Below are positions 17,911-25,011 of a stretch of 48,226 nucleotides of DNA, in pieces. Source of the DNA: Clostridia bacterium (lineage in GTDB: Bacteria > Bacillota > Clostridia > Oscillospirales > Acutalibacteraceae). The notes below the pieces were generated by a model. That model worked only from the letters and a program-made list of their open reading frames with translations. It searched no databases and had not been told where the DNA came from. The stretch is taken from NCBI GenBank assembly GCA_017549285.1, contig JAFYVE010000018.1, forward strand, positions 1 through 48,226. The letters run 5' to 3'. Each line of letters opens with the position of its first letter. The first letter of the stretch is position 1. Position numbers and translations under genes: made by a program.

Positions 17911-19182
17911 ATGAAAAAGACTCTGGCTATTTTATTAGCATGTATCATGCTTTTCGCATGTGTTCCTTTCACTGCATCAGCTGCTGATGTAATGTGGAAC
18001 CAGACAGGTACAAAGACAGCTCCCGAAACTGTTAACGCCGGAACAACTGTTATCGTTACAGGTACATACACAATTGCTACAACACTTACCGTTATGGAAG
18101 GTGCTGAAATTGTTGTTCAGGATGGCGGTTCACTTATTTTCACAGGTGAAACAGGCAGACTTATCAACTCAGGTACAGTTACTGCAAAGAGAAACGGTAC
18201 AATTACTTTCAACGGTATCGGCACAGGCAATCAGGGTGCAACTTTTGTAAATAACGAAAAGGGTGTTCTCATTCTTGATAACGGCTCACTCGTTTCACTC
18301 AGCAAGAATTCACAGGGCTTTAACTATGGTAATATGAAGAATATTGACAGAATGGATATCAAGGGTACACTTACTCATCAGGTACAGATTCCTGCTTCAT
18401 TCTCAGTCAATTACAGCTATGTTGAAACATACAACAACCAGAACTTCACAACAGACTACACAGTATCATACTACATTCCCAAAGAAGGCGATGCTCCTCT
18501 TGACTATACAGAAACATCAAGCTATGCTCCTGTAGGTAATGCTGATATTACAGTACCTGTTATCCACGGTCAGAAGCTTTATGTTATGATTACACCTGAA
18601 GAAGGTCTTGAAGGTGACTGGTGTGATGTAGGAAGAATGCAGCTCACAGCAGGCGGTCAGAACGTTGCTGTTACAGAACACGAACAGATTCCCAACGACA
18701 GAGGCGTATTCTGCATCACTCCCGCAAATGCTCTTGAACTCGGTGTTTATTCAACATCTTACAAAGATCTTGTTAAGATCTTCAAGATTATGCTTCCCAA
18801 TACAGAAGCTTACTACGTAATCTCAAAAGACGGTGATGTTGACGAAGCAACAGTCGAATACGGTAAGTTCTTCTCATTCCGTGTTGTTCTTTCACCCGAT
18901 TATGACAAGTCAGAAACATATGTATATGTTAACGCATTCTATATGGAACCCGATGAATACGGTTACTATGATGTAACAGGTCCTATTGTTGATGAAGGTA
19001 TGGCAACTGCAGGCGGCGTTCAGGAAGATATCGAAATCCAGGTTATGGGTGTTTCTTCAAACGAAAGCCAGGCTATGATGGGCAGTCTTGTTGGTTTTAT
19101 CCAGCAGATTATCTCAGTTATTGAAGAAATGTTCTCATACTTCCTCGGCCTCTTTGATGGCCTCGGCAATCTCGGCGCATAA
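17911..19182 (+). CDS. Secreted beta-rich protein of unknown function
   Basis: I do not recognise a named family. The 423-residue protein starts after a GGAGG ribosome site and has a signal peptide (1-24, ending TASA before ADV). Residues about 40-130 are short repeated beta strands with G, T, N and V (VTGTYTIATTLTV, GSLIFTGETGRLINSGTVT), resembling a right-handed beta-helix. The middle region is aromatic and acidic and could be surface exposed. The last 45 residues are hydrophobic and amphipathic (FIQQIISVIEEMFSYFLGLF), a tail seen on many Ruminococcus-type extracellular proteins in my recollection. It could act in cell-surface attachment, but no enzyme motif is visible. Confidence 0.75.
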   Translation: MKKTLAILLACIMLFACVPFTASAADVMWNQTGTKTAPETVNAGTTVIVTGTYTIATTLTVMEGAEIVVQDGGSLIFTGETGRLINSGTVTAKRNGTITFNGIGTGNQGATFVNNEKGVLILDNGSLVSLSKNSQGFNYGNMKNIDRMDIKGTLTHQVQIPASFSVNYSYVETYNNQNFTTDYTVSYYIPKEGDAPLDYTETSSYAPVGNADITVPVIHGQKLYVMITPEEGLEGDWCDVGRMQLTAGGQNVAVTEHEQIPNDRGVFCITPANALELGVYSTSYKDLVKIFKIMLPNTEAYYVISKDGDVDEATVEYGKFFSFRVVLSPDYDKSETYVYVNAFYMEPDEYGYYDVTGPIVDEGMATAGGVQEDIEIQVMGVSSNESQAMMGSLVGFIQQIISVIEEMFSYFLGLFDGLGNLGA

Positions 19183-19196
19183 TCAATAAAAATATT

Positions 19197-19224
19197 AAGA
19201 CCGTCGTAAGACGGTCTTTTTTTT
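19197..19224 (+). terminator. Terminator of the secreted protein gene
   Basis: AAGACCGTC and GACGGTCTT form a hairpin with a GTAA-type loop, followed by eight Ts. It marks the end of core chromosome sequence about 25 bases before the left inverted repeat of the island. Confidence 0.9.
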
Positions 19225-19248
19225 GTGGACAAATTCTGATTGTTGCAA

Positions 19249-19285
19249 AAAAAAGAGTCGCATTAGAGTCGCACTCTAAAGGACA
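19249..19285 (+). repeat. Left terminal inverted repeat of the island
   Basis: This starts with AAAAAAGAGTCGCA, identical to the first 14 bases of the right end read inward, and ends CTCT-AAGGACA with scattered mismatches. Within it AGAGTCGCA occurs twice, 11 bases apart. Confidence 0.8.
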
Positions 19286-19310
19286 GTCTGGAAACAGGTT
19301 GCGGTGTAGC

Positions 19311-19340
19311 CCGTTAGGGCTACGCCGTTTTCCTTATTTC
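19311..19340 (-). terminator. Terminator-like hairpin past the relaxase fragment
   Basis: CGGTGTAGCCC and GGGCTACGCCG, with a GTTA loop, form an 11-bp stem with one G-U pair between the left inverted repeat and the relaxase fragment. There is no long T tract, so the role is uncertain. Confidence 0.45.
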
Positions 19341-19381
19341 AAGCGGTTTTTAGCGGATTTTCACGCATTTCCTGAATGGTT

Positions 19382-19600
19382 TCAAGAATCTCTTGTTCTG
19401 TCGCACCATTCAGGCGGAGCGTGTGACGGGAGAAAGATTTTCTCATAGACAAGACAGCCTTTACGGGTGTAATTGTGTTTTACACCGTCATACTCGTTTC
19501 TGATTTCACTGCAGCTCATATATGCACTTGCAGCAACGGCTGAGCGACCAATACCACGGGTTATGACTTTTGCTTCAAGGTGATAAATTGCGGGTATCAC
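19382..19600 (-). pseudogene. Truncated MobA/MobL relaxase, N-terminal fragment
   Basis: MobA/MobL relaxases nick oriT and pilot plasmid DNA in conjugation. Only about 65 residues of the N-terminus remain (AIYHLEAKVITRGIGRSAVA, then YTRKGCLVYEKIFLP and HAPPEW), after which the frame stops. The catalytic domain normally continues for 200 residues or more. Just past HAPPEW, a different frame encodes RLNGATEQEILETIQEMREN and a stop near 19339, which looks like the C-terminus of another gene. The fragment therefore appears to be fused by deletion to unrelated downstream sequence. The GTG at 19600 is preceded by AAAGGA only two bases away. It is certainly not a functional relaxase. Confidence 0.75.
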
Positions 19601-19610
19601 GTCCTTTCGG

Positions 19611-19638
19611 TTGATTTTTGTTGTCTTTTATGTATAAT
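19611..19638 (+). promoter_or_regulatory. Promoter of the CFI-box cassette
   Basis: TTGATT (19611-19616) and TATAAT (19633-19638) are spaced by 16 bases. It lies just upstream of the relaxase fragment start and points away from it. Confidence 0.6.
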
Positions 19639-19673
19639 TAAAAGTGTTTACAATAATCTTGGGAGGAATTTTT

Positions 19674-21701
19674 GTGGATTATATTGCTTACTCTAATTTT
19701 ATAAATACAATCTGTGATGACAATGATAGTGTCCAAGTGTATTTGGCTATTAATAAAATAGTATCAGAACACCTTGATTTGGCTATAAAAACCTTTGAAA
19801 TAAACACCAAAAGTTTTGAAGATCCTTTACATCAAATGGAAGTTGTTCGTGTATGTTTGAATGAATGTGCGGACAAATTATTTGAAGATTGGAAAGATAG
19901 ATATTTTGAAACTGAACCACCTTCATCTTTAATTAAAAACGAAATTGTATACGGACCCTCTTTTATACAATTAACACAAGTTACATCTGAATATTATAAA
20001 CATGAGCAAAATGCAACTATTGCATATGAAATACAAGCAGAATCAGAAAAAAGGACTGCTATTAAAATTGCAAGTTCTCAGGTAAATGGATTAGGATTTG
20101 GTATTATATCAAATAGTATTGCATCTCATTTGATTTATATGATGCAGAGCGAAGCGGCAATTAAGCGTCAAATTAAAAATGCTGAAGCATATATACAAAA
20201 AGAAAAATCCATTATTAATAGTAGAAGGGATAACAGAATTGCACTATCAAACAGAACATACTATTCAACAAAATATATACCACAAATGACAAAGACAATA
20301 GAAGACTGCTTTTCCGATGTTATTTTATGCTCTATTATGGCTTTAGCTAAAAGAAACTTAATAAATCTCGATATAGTTAAAAATATAAATTATGAATTGT
20401 CGCAAGACACCTTATTACAGATAAATTCGTCAGAAAACATTGAGAGTGTGATAATTAAAGCCCTAGAATATTGTCCTTATAATGTGCACGCTTATGCCGA
20501 AGCAAGAAAACACAACATATCTAATGATGCCTTGCAGTTGGCGATTATGAAATATGAACTGAATTCTGCTATTGATAAAGAAATTGCATTTTCAATGTTA
20601 GATGATAACAATTTTGAGGATGCTTTTGCCGAAATAATTAATAATAACCATATTGACCGCAACGAAAACGAGTGGCAACGCATAGCACAAAAACATCTTG
20701 ACCAAAGTCAGGAAATAATAACAAAGCATCCTGATAGTTTTGCAGGATATGGGGCTGTCGCAATTTATCTTGTAGCAAAAAACATAGAGAGTTATGATAC
20801 AACTTTTTGGAATGATGTACAAAAAAACATTTATGAATTTCTTAATAGATTCAAGCAAAACAACAAATCAGATAAATGTTTTTCAGTAATAGTAGATAAT
20901 TTTAAAAAATATGTTATTGAATATTTTGACTTTTCACGTGATTATACTTATGATGAATCTGGTTGGGATTATGCTCCCGAATATAAACGTTGGAAAAGAA
21001 TGACTCAAGACAAGCGAAGATTAATTCCGGCTATTCATTGCTTCTCTGATTTTATAAATGAGTTATCAAAAATAGGAGCGCCTGAAATCATCATATCTAC
21101 ACTGAATAATGATTTAATATGGTTATTGCACATTTTTTGTAGAGCTCATTTTGCGGCTGATAGTGCCCCCACACAAGGTATTATAAGAAAATATTATCAT
21201 TTACCTCTTTCGGAGAGACAGTTTGCAATAGATATGTATGACAACTTGCTACAATCCTCTTATGCAAATTCAGAAGGAAAATTTACTGATGTTAAGAAAA
21301 AGAACCCAAAGTACATTGTCGAAATTTATAACTCATATAAAAATGAAATTTCAGATTCCGGAAAAGAATTCTTTGGAATTATTAAACCCAATCAAAATGC
21401 ATCTAATACGCATAATGAAGCAAAAAGTAGACCTGCCGGCTGTTATATAGCAACGTATGTATATGGTTCTTATGATAGTCCTCAAGTTTGTGTATTACGC
21501 AGATACCGAGATGATGTTTTAGCAATGTCTTGCTTGGGTAAAATGTTTATATCTTTATACTACACAATAAGTCCGTTGTTGGTGAAGTACTTTGGACAAA
21601 CTTTTTGGTTCAAAAACTTGTTCAAAAAAAGTCTGGACAAAATTGTAGAAAAACTTATGGTAACAGGCTTCTCTAATGAAAATTATATAGACAAAACATA
21701 A
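19674..21701 (+). CDS. CFI-box-CTERM domain protein, function unknown
   Basis: The 675-residue protein probably starts at GTG 19674, because a GGGAGGA site lies six bases upstream; a GTG at 19644 lacks one. The C-terminal 86 residues (from about 590) begin CYIATYVYGSYDSP and include VLRRYRD, SLYYTISP and a hydrophobic tail, matching the CFI-box-CTERM domain family in my recollection. A glycine-rich hydrophobic stretch followed by basic helices lies at about 140-200. The rest is AT-rich and helical without a recognised motif. It is the first gene of a two-gene cassette with the 226-residue partner, 37 bases apart. The base composition is clearly lower in GC than the flanking core genes, indicating transfer. 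Defence or stress roles are possible but unproven. Confidence 0.75.
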   Translation: MDYIAYSNFINTICDDNDSVQVYLAINKIVSEHLDLAIKTFEINTKSFEDPLHQMEVVRVCLNECADKLFEDWKDRYFETEPPSSLIKNEIVYGPSFIQLTQVTSEYYKHEQNATIAYEIQAESEKRTAIKIASSQVNGLGFGIISNSIASHLIYMMQSEAAIKRQIKNAEAYIQKEKSIINSRRDNRIALSNRTYYSTKYIPQMTKTIEDCFSDVILCSIMALAKRNLINLDIVKNINYELSQDTLLQINSSENIESVIIKALEYCPYNVHAYAEARKHNISNDALQLAIMKYELNSAIDKEIAFSMLDDNNFEDAFAEIINNNHIDRNENEWQRIAQKHLDQSQEIITKHPDSFAGYGAVAIYLVAKNIESYDTTFWNDVQKNIYEFLNRFKQNNKSDKCFSVIVDNFKKYVIEYFDFSRDYTYDESGWDYAPEYKRWKRMTQDKRRLIPAIHCFSDFINELSKIGAPEIIISTLNNDLIWLLHIFCRAHFAADSAPTQGIIRKYYHLPLSERQFAIDMYDNLLQSSYANSEGKFTDVKKKNPKYIVEIYNSYKNEISDSGKEFFGIIKPNQNASNTHNEAKSRPAGCYIATYVYGSYDSPQVCVLRRYRDDVLAMSCLGKMFISLYYTISPLLVKYFGQTFWFKNLFKKSLDKIVEKLMVTGFSNENYIDKT

Positions 21702-21738
21702 AACAGTTGATTGTATAAATTGGAAAGGAACAATTATT

Positions 21739-22419
21739 ATGAGTAATGAACTTGAAGTTTTAACGAATGAACCTTCTGAATTTGATTTGTCTACTATTGG
21801 AGATGCGTTATCTACATTTATAGAACAAGGCACAGATGCGGTTTTGAGTGTTTTAAATTCTGATGAGTTTTCAGTTGTTTTTGAATCGATAACAGAAATT
21901 AGTGCTGATTTAATTAAAGCATCAAAAGTGCTAAAAGTTATTCAAAAAACTGCTAGCATTCCAGATAAGATTTTTATGAATAAAATGGAGCAATACTGCA
22001 GAGGCTTGATAAGCATACCCGAAGCCAAAAGACAGGACTATATATCAAAAATCGGTAAAGATAAATTAAATAAAGATTCTGTGTTTATTCTTGGGCTTCT
22101 TAACAAAATAGAAGAACTTTCAAAAATTGATATTCTTCTTGCTTTATTTGAAGCTAAAATGGATGAGGTTATTGAAGATGATACATATCGTCGTCTGTCA
22201 TTAATGGTTGACAGAACTTTGTTTGCTGATCTTACATATTTACAATCAAATATAACAGATGAGGATATTGTTATCGACAACGATCACGAACAAGGGCTGT
22301 TGGCAAATGGCTGGTTATATTATGTTGGTATGTCATGGGGAACGGCAACAGAAGAAAGTCAACAATTATATAAATACGCAAATTTTGCAAAACAGTTTTG
22401 CAAAATATTAAACAAATAA
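21739..22419 (+). CDS. Unknown helical partner protein of the CFI-box cassette
   Basis: I do not recognise this 226-residue protein. It starts after an AAAGGAA site. The N-terminus is acidic (SNELEVLTNEPSEFDLS), the middle is predicted helical with repeated EE, KI and DI pairs (KIEELSKIDILLALFEAKMDEVIEDD), and the C-terminus has a YVGMSWG segment and ends QFCKILNK. There is no signal peptide or transmembrane segment. It follows the CFI-box gene by 37 bases on the same strand and shares its low GC content, so a joint function is likely. It ends just before the oriT-like hairpin. Confidence 0.65.
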   Translation: MSNELEVLTNEPSEFDLSTIGDALSTFIEQGTDAVLSVLNSDEFSVVFESITEISADLIKASKVLKVIQKTASIPDKIFMNKMEQYCRGLISIPEAKRQDYISKIGKDKLNKDSVFILGLLNKIEELSKIDILLALFEAKMDEVIEDDTYRRLSLMVDRTLFADLTYLQSNITDEDIVIDNDHEQGLLANGWLYYVGMSWGTATEESQQLYKYANFAKQFCKILNK

Positions 22420-22430
22420 ATAACCCCTCG

Positions 22431-22475
22431 GAGAGCGCGCTGCACCGCCTTTACGGTGGTGAGTAAGTGCGCCCT
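22431..22475. other. Candidate relic of oriT: nested hairpin
   Basis: An outer arm pair GCGCGCT/AGTGCGC and an inner pair CACCGCC (22443-22449) with GGTGGTG (22455-22461) form one nested hairpin. It lies downstream of the DUF3847-like gene, where mobilizable elements commonly carry oriT before the relaxase gene. Here the relaxase fragment is 2.8 kb away, behind the cargo cassette. Activity is doubtful and the assignment rests on context. Confidence 0.45.
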
Positions 22476-22495
22476 TAAGGGACATATATGAGCCT

Positions 22496-22692
22496 TTAAT
22501 TCAGCTTTCCCTGTAAATACCCCTCAATATCAGTAAAATCCATTGTCTTGATTTCAGGAAAAGCTTCTCTAAAATCGCACCCTCTACAATAAGTCTGTGG
22601 TTTCGCTCTGTGCGTTCCTTCTTGCGGTTGCGGTTTTCAGTCTGCTCAAGTCTGTGCTTGGCTTGCATGAGCTTTTTCTCGTCCTCGGTCAT
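22496..22692 (-). pseudogene. DUF3847-like small mobile-element protein, probably frameshifted
   Basis: The start at 22692 (MTEDEKKLMQ) has a GGAGGTGA site. The charged helical body (EQTENRNRKKERTERNHR) and GAILE segment resemble DUF3847 proteins, which sit beside relaxase genes in Firmicutes elements. After GAILE the read frame turns to KLFLKSRQWILLIL and stops at 22501. In the frame reached by adding one base, the same DNA reads EAFPEIKTMDFTDIEGYLQG and stops at 22496, a far more protein-like acidic tail. A one-base deletion near 22572 in the GAGAA stretch is the simplest explanation. Sequencing error cannot be excluded. Confidence 0.6.
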
Positions 22693-22784
22693 AAATATCA
22701 CCTCCAATCTGTTGGCACCGTAAGCGGTGCCGTTTTTTATTGTGGTTTCCTCTGTGGCTCCGAAATCCGACTGTTTTGGCACCG

Positions 22785-23114
22785 TTAAAACATATCAAGA
22801 AACGCCAATGCTTCTGCATCATTTTTCAGCTTCTGCTCTTCTGTCAACTTCATATCAATACCAGCCGAAGAAGGAACTGTTACGGCAACTGAAATGCCGC
22901 ACAACTCCTCTTTCAGAATCTCCCTGAACTTGTCAAGCAGTTCATCATCTGCCGTCTGTTTCTCTTCATAAGCAATAGCCGATTTAATCGCATCAATGAT
23001 AAACTGATTTCTTGATTTGTACTTTTCTTTATCAAGGCTGTTCAGATAATCAATGATTGACGTGTGCTCTGTGTCGCTTAAATTAAAGCGTACGTTTATG
23101 CGGTACTCACTCAT
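22785..23114 (-). CDS. ParR/StbB-like plasmid segregation adaptor
   Basis: ParR-type proteins bind a centromere and couple it to ParM filaments. The 109-residue protein has an N-terminal ribbon-helix-helix-like block (RINVRFNLSDTEHTSIIDYL, then YKSRNQFIIDAIK) and a charged, weakly conserved C-terminus, as expected of the adaptor. It overlaps the end of the ParM-like gene by four bases (ATGA), implying coupled translation. The role is inferred from size, fold pattern and partner gene; sequence similarity to known ParR proteins could not be tested. Confidence 0.65.
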   Translation of the reverse strand: MSEYRINVRFNLSDTEHTSIIDYLNSLDKEKYKSRNQFIIDAIKSAIAYEEKQTADDELLDKFREILKEELCGISVAVTVPSSAGIDMKLTEEQKLKNDAEALAFLDMF

Positions 23115-24031
23115 ATCCTGCCACTTTTCATCATAGTTTCGGCAAGGTACTCATAACCCTTTGCCGCCGCACAGATGTCATCAACGAACTGAATACGGTC
23201 TGCATTGAACTTGTAGAAATTCTTTACAAGGCAACCGCCACCTCCGGTAATATACAGCATCATAGTGTTTTCATCGTATCCGTGGTCACGGAGTCTGTGG
23301 AAGATTTCAGATACATATTTCTGTACCTCAGCTTTGATAATCTTCATATCAGACTGAACAATGTTTGCCGTACCCTTGCAGAGCACCTCATCAATGATAT
23401 GCTCATTGATTTCTCTTTGCGTTTTTCTGAGGAATGCTTCACGGATATCAACAGTACAGAAATGAGTGCCGAACTTTTCCGTGTACATTCTCTCGGACTG
23501 CGGTCTGCCGTTAATGACATAGAGAACATTCATTGTGCCGTTGCCAATATCAGCTACAAGGTTTACACCGTCCATTTTGGTTGCAAACTGTGAAACCGCC
23601 GCATAACCCTGTGGGTAGATACTCGCACCTGCTATTTTGATTCTGTACTCGGTATGCTGCCAAGTGAAAGTTACCTTTTCGTTCTTTGTCAGATATGCTT
23701 TGAAGCTCTCTTTCTGACCTGCAGTCCAAGTAAGGGGCAGACCTGCCGCAATATGAACTGTAGCCTCGGTTAAGTTTTCGGCACTTAGCTCCTTTGCAAT
23801 AGCCACAAGTGTGAGGGCGTAGTAATCCTCGTCTTTGATTTTGTCGGGAAGGAACTCCTTGTGTCCTTCACCGATAAGATAGAACTTGCCACCGTAAACA
23901 AGCATATCATTTGTGAAAAGTGGCTCTGAATCGTAAGCAGTAATGCCTGTTCTGAAACAGTGGTTTGCAGTTTTGATGTTGCCGTAACCGTGGTCAACAC
24001 CGATGATGATTACATCATTAAATTTTTTCAT
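23111..24031 (-). CDS. ParM/StbA-like actin ATPase for DNA segregation
   Basis: ParM forms dynamic filaments that push plasmid copies apart. The ATG at 24031 has an AAAGGAG site eight bases upstream, so the in-frame extension to 24157 is treated as leader. The protein has 306 residues. Actin-fold motifs are in order: GVDHGYGNIKT (phosphate 1), LVADIGNGTMNV (phosphate 2, mid-protein) and LYITGGGGCLVKN (adenosine motif near the C-terminus). The gene is first of a parM-parR pair, with a terminator-like hairpin between its likely promoter and start. It suggests the island once replicated as, or stabilised, an extrachromosomal form. Confidence 0.8.
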   Translation of the reverse strand: MKKFNDVIIIGVDHGYGNIKTANHCFRTGITAYDSEPLFTNDMLVYGGKFYLIGEGHKEFLPDKIKDEDYYALTLVAIAKELSAENLTEATVHIAAGLPLTWTAGQKESFKAYLTKNEKVTFTWQHTEYRIKIAGASIYPQGYAAVSQFATKMDGVNLVADIGNGTMNVLYVINGRPQSERMYTEKFGTHFCTVDIREAFLRKTQREINEHIIDEVLCKGTANIVQSDMKIIKAEVQKYVSEIFHRLRDHGYDENTMMLYITGGGGCLVKNFYKFNADRIQFVDDICAAAKGYEYLAETMMKSGRI

Positions 24032-24082
24032 TTCGAATGACTCCTTTGAATTAAAATTTTGTTTGATAATAGATTTAGGCAT

Positions 24083-24106
24083 AAAAAAAGCACCCTCTAC
24101 GGGTGC
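24083..24106 (-). terminator. Attenuator-like hairpin in the parM leader
   Basis: On the minus strand GCACCC and GGGTGC form a 6-bp stem followed at once by seven Ts, ending about 50 bases before the parM start. The position between promoter and gene implies premature termination that must be relieved. A small in-frame leader reading from 24157 runs through it. Confidence 0.6.
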
Positions 24107-24177
24107 GGTGGGAAAATGGGTCTGTCGCGAATGTTGAAGATAAACACTTCCTTTCATAAAATTATTTTTATATGTAA

Positions 24178-24389
24178 AGTTAGTTAGTGGCTATTTTAGC
24201 CATCTACCAGAATTACCGGATGTAGAAATTCTCCAAGTTCCCCAAATGGGGACTTGGAGAATGTGGGCATAAATGCTCCAAGTGATACGATGTATCACTT
24301 GGGTGAAAAATCTAAAGCAGTATTCATATACTGGAATTTAGGGTTTTGGGTATAAAAAACACCTGCTACTTTTGAAGTAACAAGTGCGT
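24178..24389 (-). promoter_or_regulatory. Hairpin-dense noncoding region upstream of parM
   Basis: Read on the minus strand the stretch folds into successive hairpins: a 12-bp stem followed by six Ts (about 24355-24389), a smaller CAGTAT/ATACTG stem, a perfect 11-bp inverted repeat CCAAGTGATAC/GTATCACTTGG (24278-24302), a bulged 13-bp stem with TCTCCAAG/CTTGGAGA ends (24230-24260), and GGCTA/TAGCC. The two central hairpins share the CCAAGT core. It could be a parC-type centromere, a leader RNA or a replication site; sequence alone does not decide. Confidence 0.55.
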
Positions 24390-24396
24390 GTTAATG

Positions 24397-24426
24397 TTGA
24401 TTTATTTTGTTATGTAGGCGTATAAT
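24397..24426 (+). promoter_or_regulatory. Promoter of the ECF sigma gene
   Basis: TTGATT (24397-24402) and TATAAT (24421-24426) are spaced by 18 bases, about 90 bases before the sigma gene start. Confidence 0.5.
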
Positions 24427-24516
24427 TATTGTTATAAGTATTTCTATTTATATTTTTTATGACAATGAAAAAAATATTGCTTTTCATTCGTTTTGTAGAT
24501 GAAAGGAGGTTTTAAC

Positions 24517-25011
24517 ATGTATTCTTTTACCGGTAATGAATACATAGAAAAGGCAGTAGAAAATTACAGCGATGCAATGCTTAATGCTGCATACTCTATC
24601 TTAAAGTCAACTGCAGATGCTGAAGATGTCGTGCAGGAAGCTTTTTTGAAGTATATACGCAAAAGACCTGTTTTCAACAGTGACGAGCATGAAAAAGCAT
24701 GGCTTATCAGAGTTACAATAAACACAGCTAAAGATATGCTAAAATCTTCTGAAAGAAAGAACCTGCCTATTTGTGAGGATATCCTATATAACCAAATTGA
24801 TGAATCGCAGAAAACAGCCAACAGTGTTTTGGAATGTGTTTTCAATCTTGAAGAAAAATATCGAATAATAATACACTTATATTATTACGAAGAATATTCT
24901 CTGAAAGAAATAGCTTCAATATTACAACTACCGCTTGCAACTGTGGGAACACGTCTTTCCAGAGGTAGAAAAATTTTAAAAACTATGTTAAAAGGAGAGT
25001 TTGATTTATGA
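24517..25011 (+). CDS. ECF-type RNA polymerase sigma factor
   Basis: The 164-residue protein starts after AAAGGAGG with a 7-base spacer; the ATG at 24499 overlaps that site and is rejected. Region 2 contains ADAEDVVQEAFLKYI (about 34-48), with HEKAWLIRVTINTAKDML following. Region 4 contains EKYRIIIHLYYYEEYSLKEI and the helix-turn-helix IASILQLPLATVGTRLSRGR. Region 3 is absent, as in group 4 sigma factors. Its stop overlaps the start of the membrane partner gene (ATGA), the usual sigma/anti-sigma arrangement. It may control the island or an envelope response; target promoters are unknown. Confidence 0.88.
   Translation: MYSFTGNEYIEKAVENYSDAMLNAAYSILKSTADAEDVVQEAFLKYIRKRPVFNSDEHEKAWLIRVTINTAKDMLKSSERKNLPICEDILYNQIDESQKTANSVLECVFNLEEKYRIIIHLYYYEEYSLKEIASILQLPLATVGTRLSRGRKILKTMLKGEFDL

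Noticed and set aside
19249-19285. Tn3-type terminal repeat
   Set aside because: Length is similar and an inner TTAAG is present at the right end, but the outer GGGG of Tn3 ends is absent and no Tn3 transposase or resolvase is present.
24499-24516. Upstream ATG for the ECF sigma gene
   Set aside because: It overlaps the AAAGGAGG site that serves the ATG at 24517.
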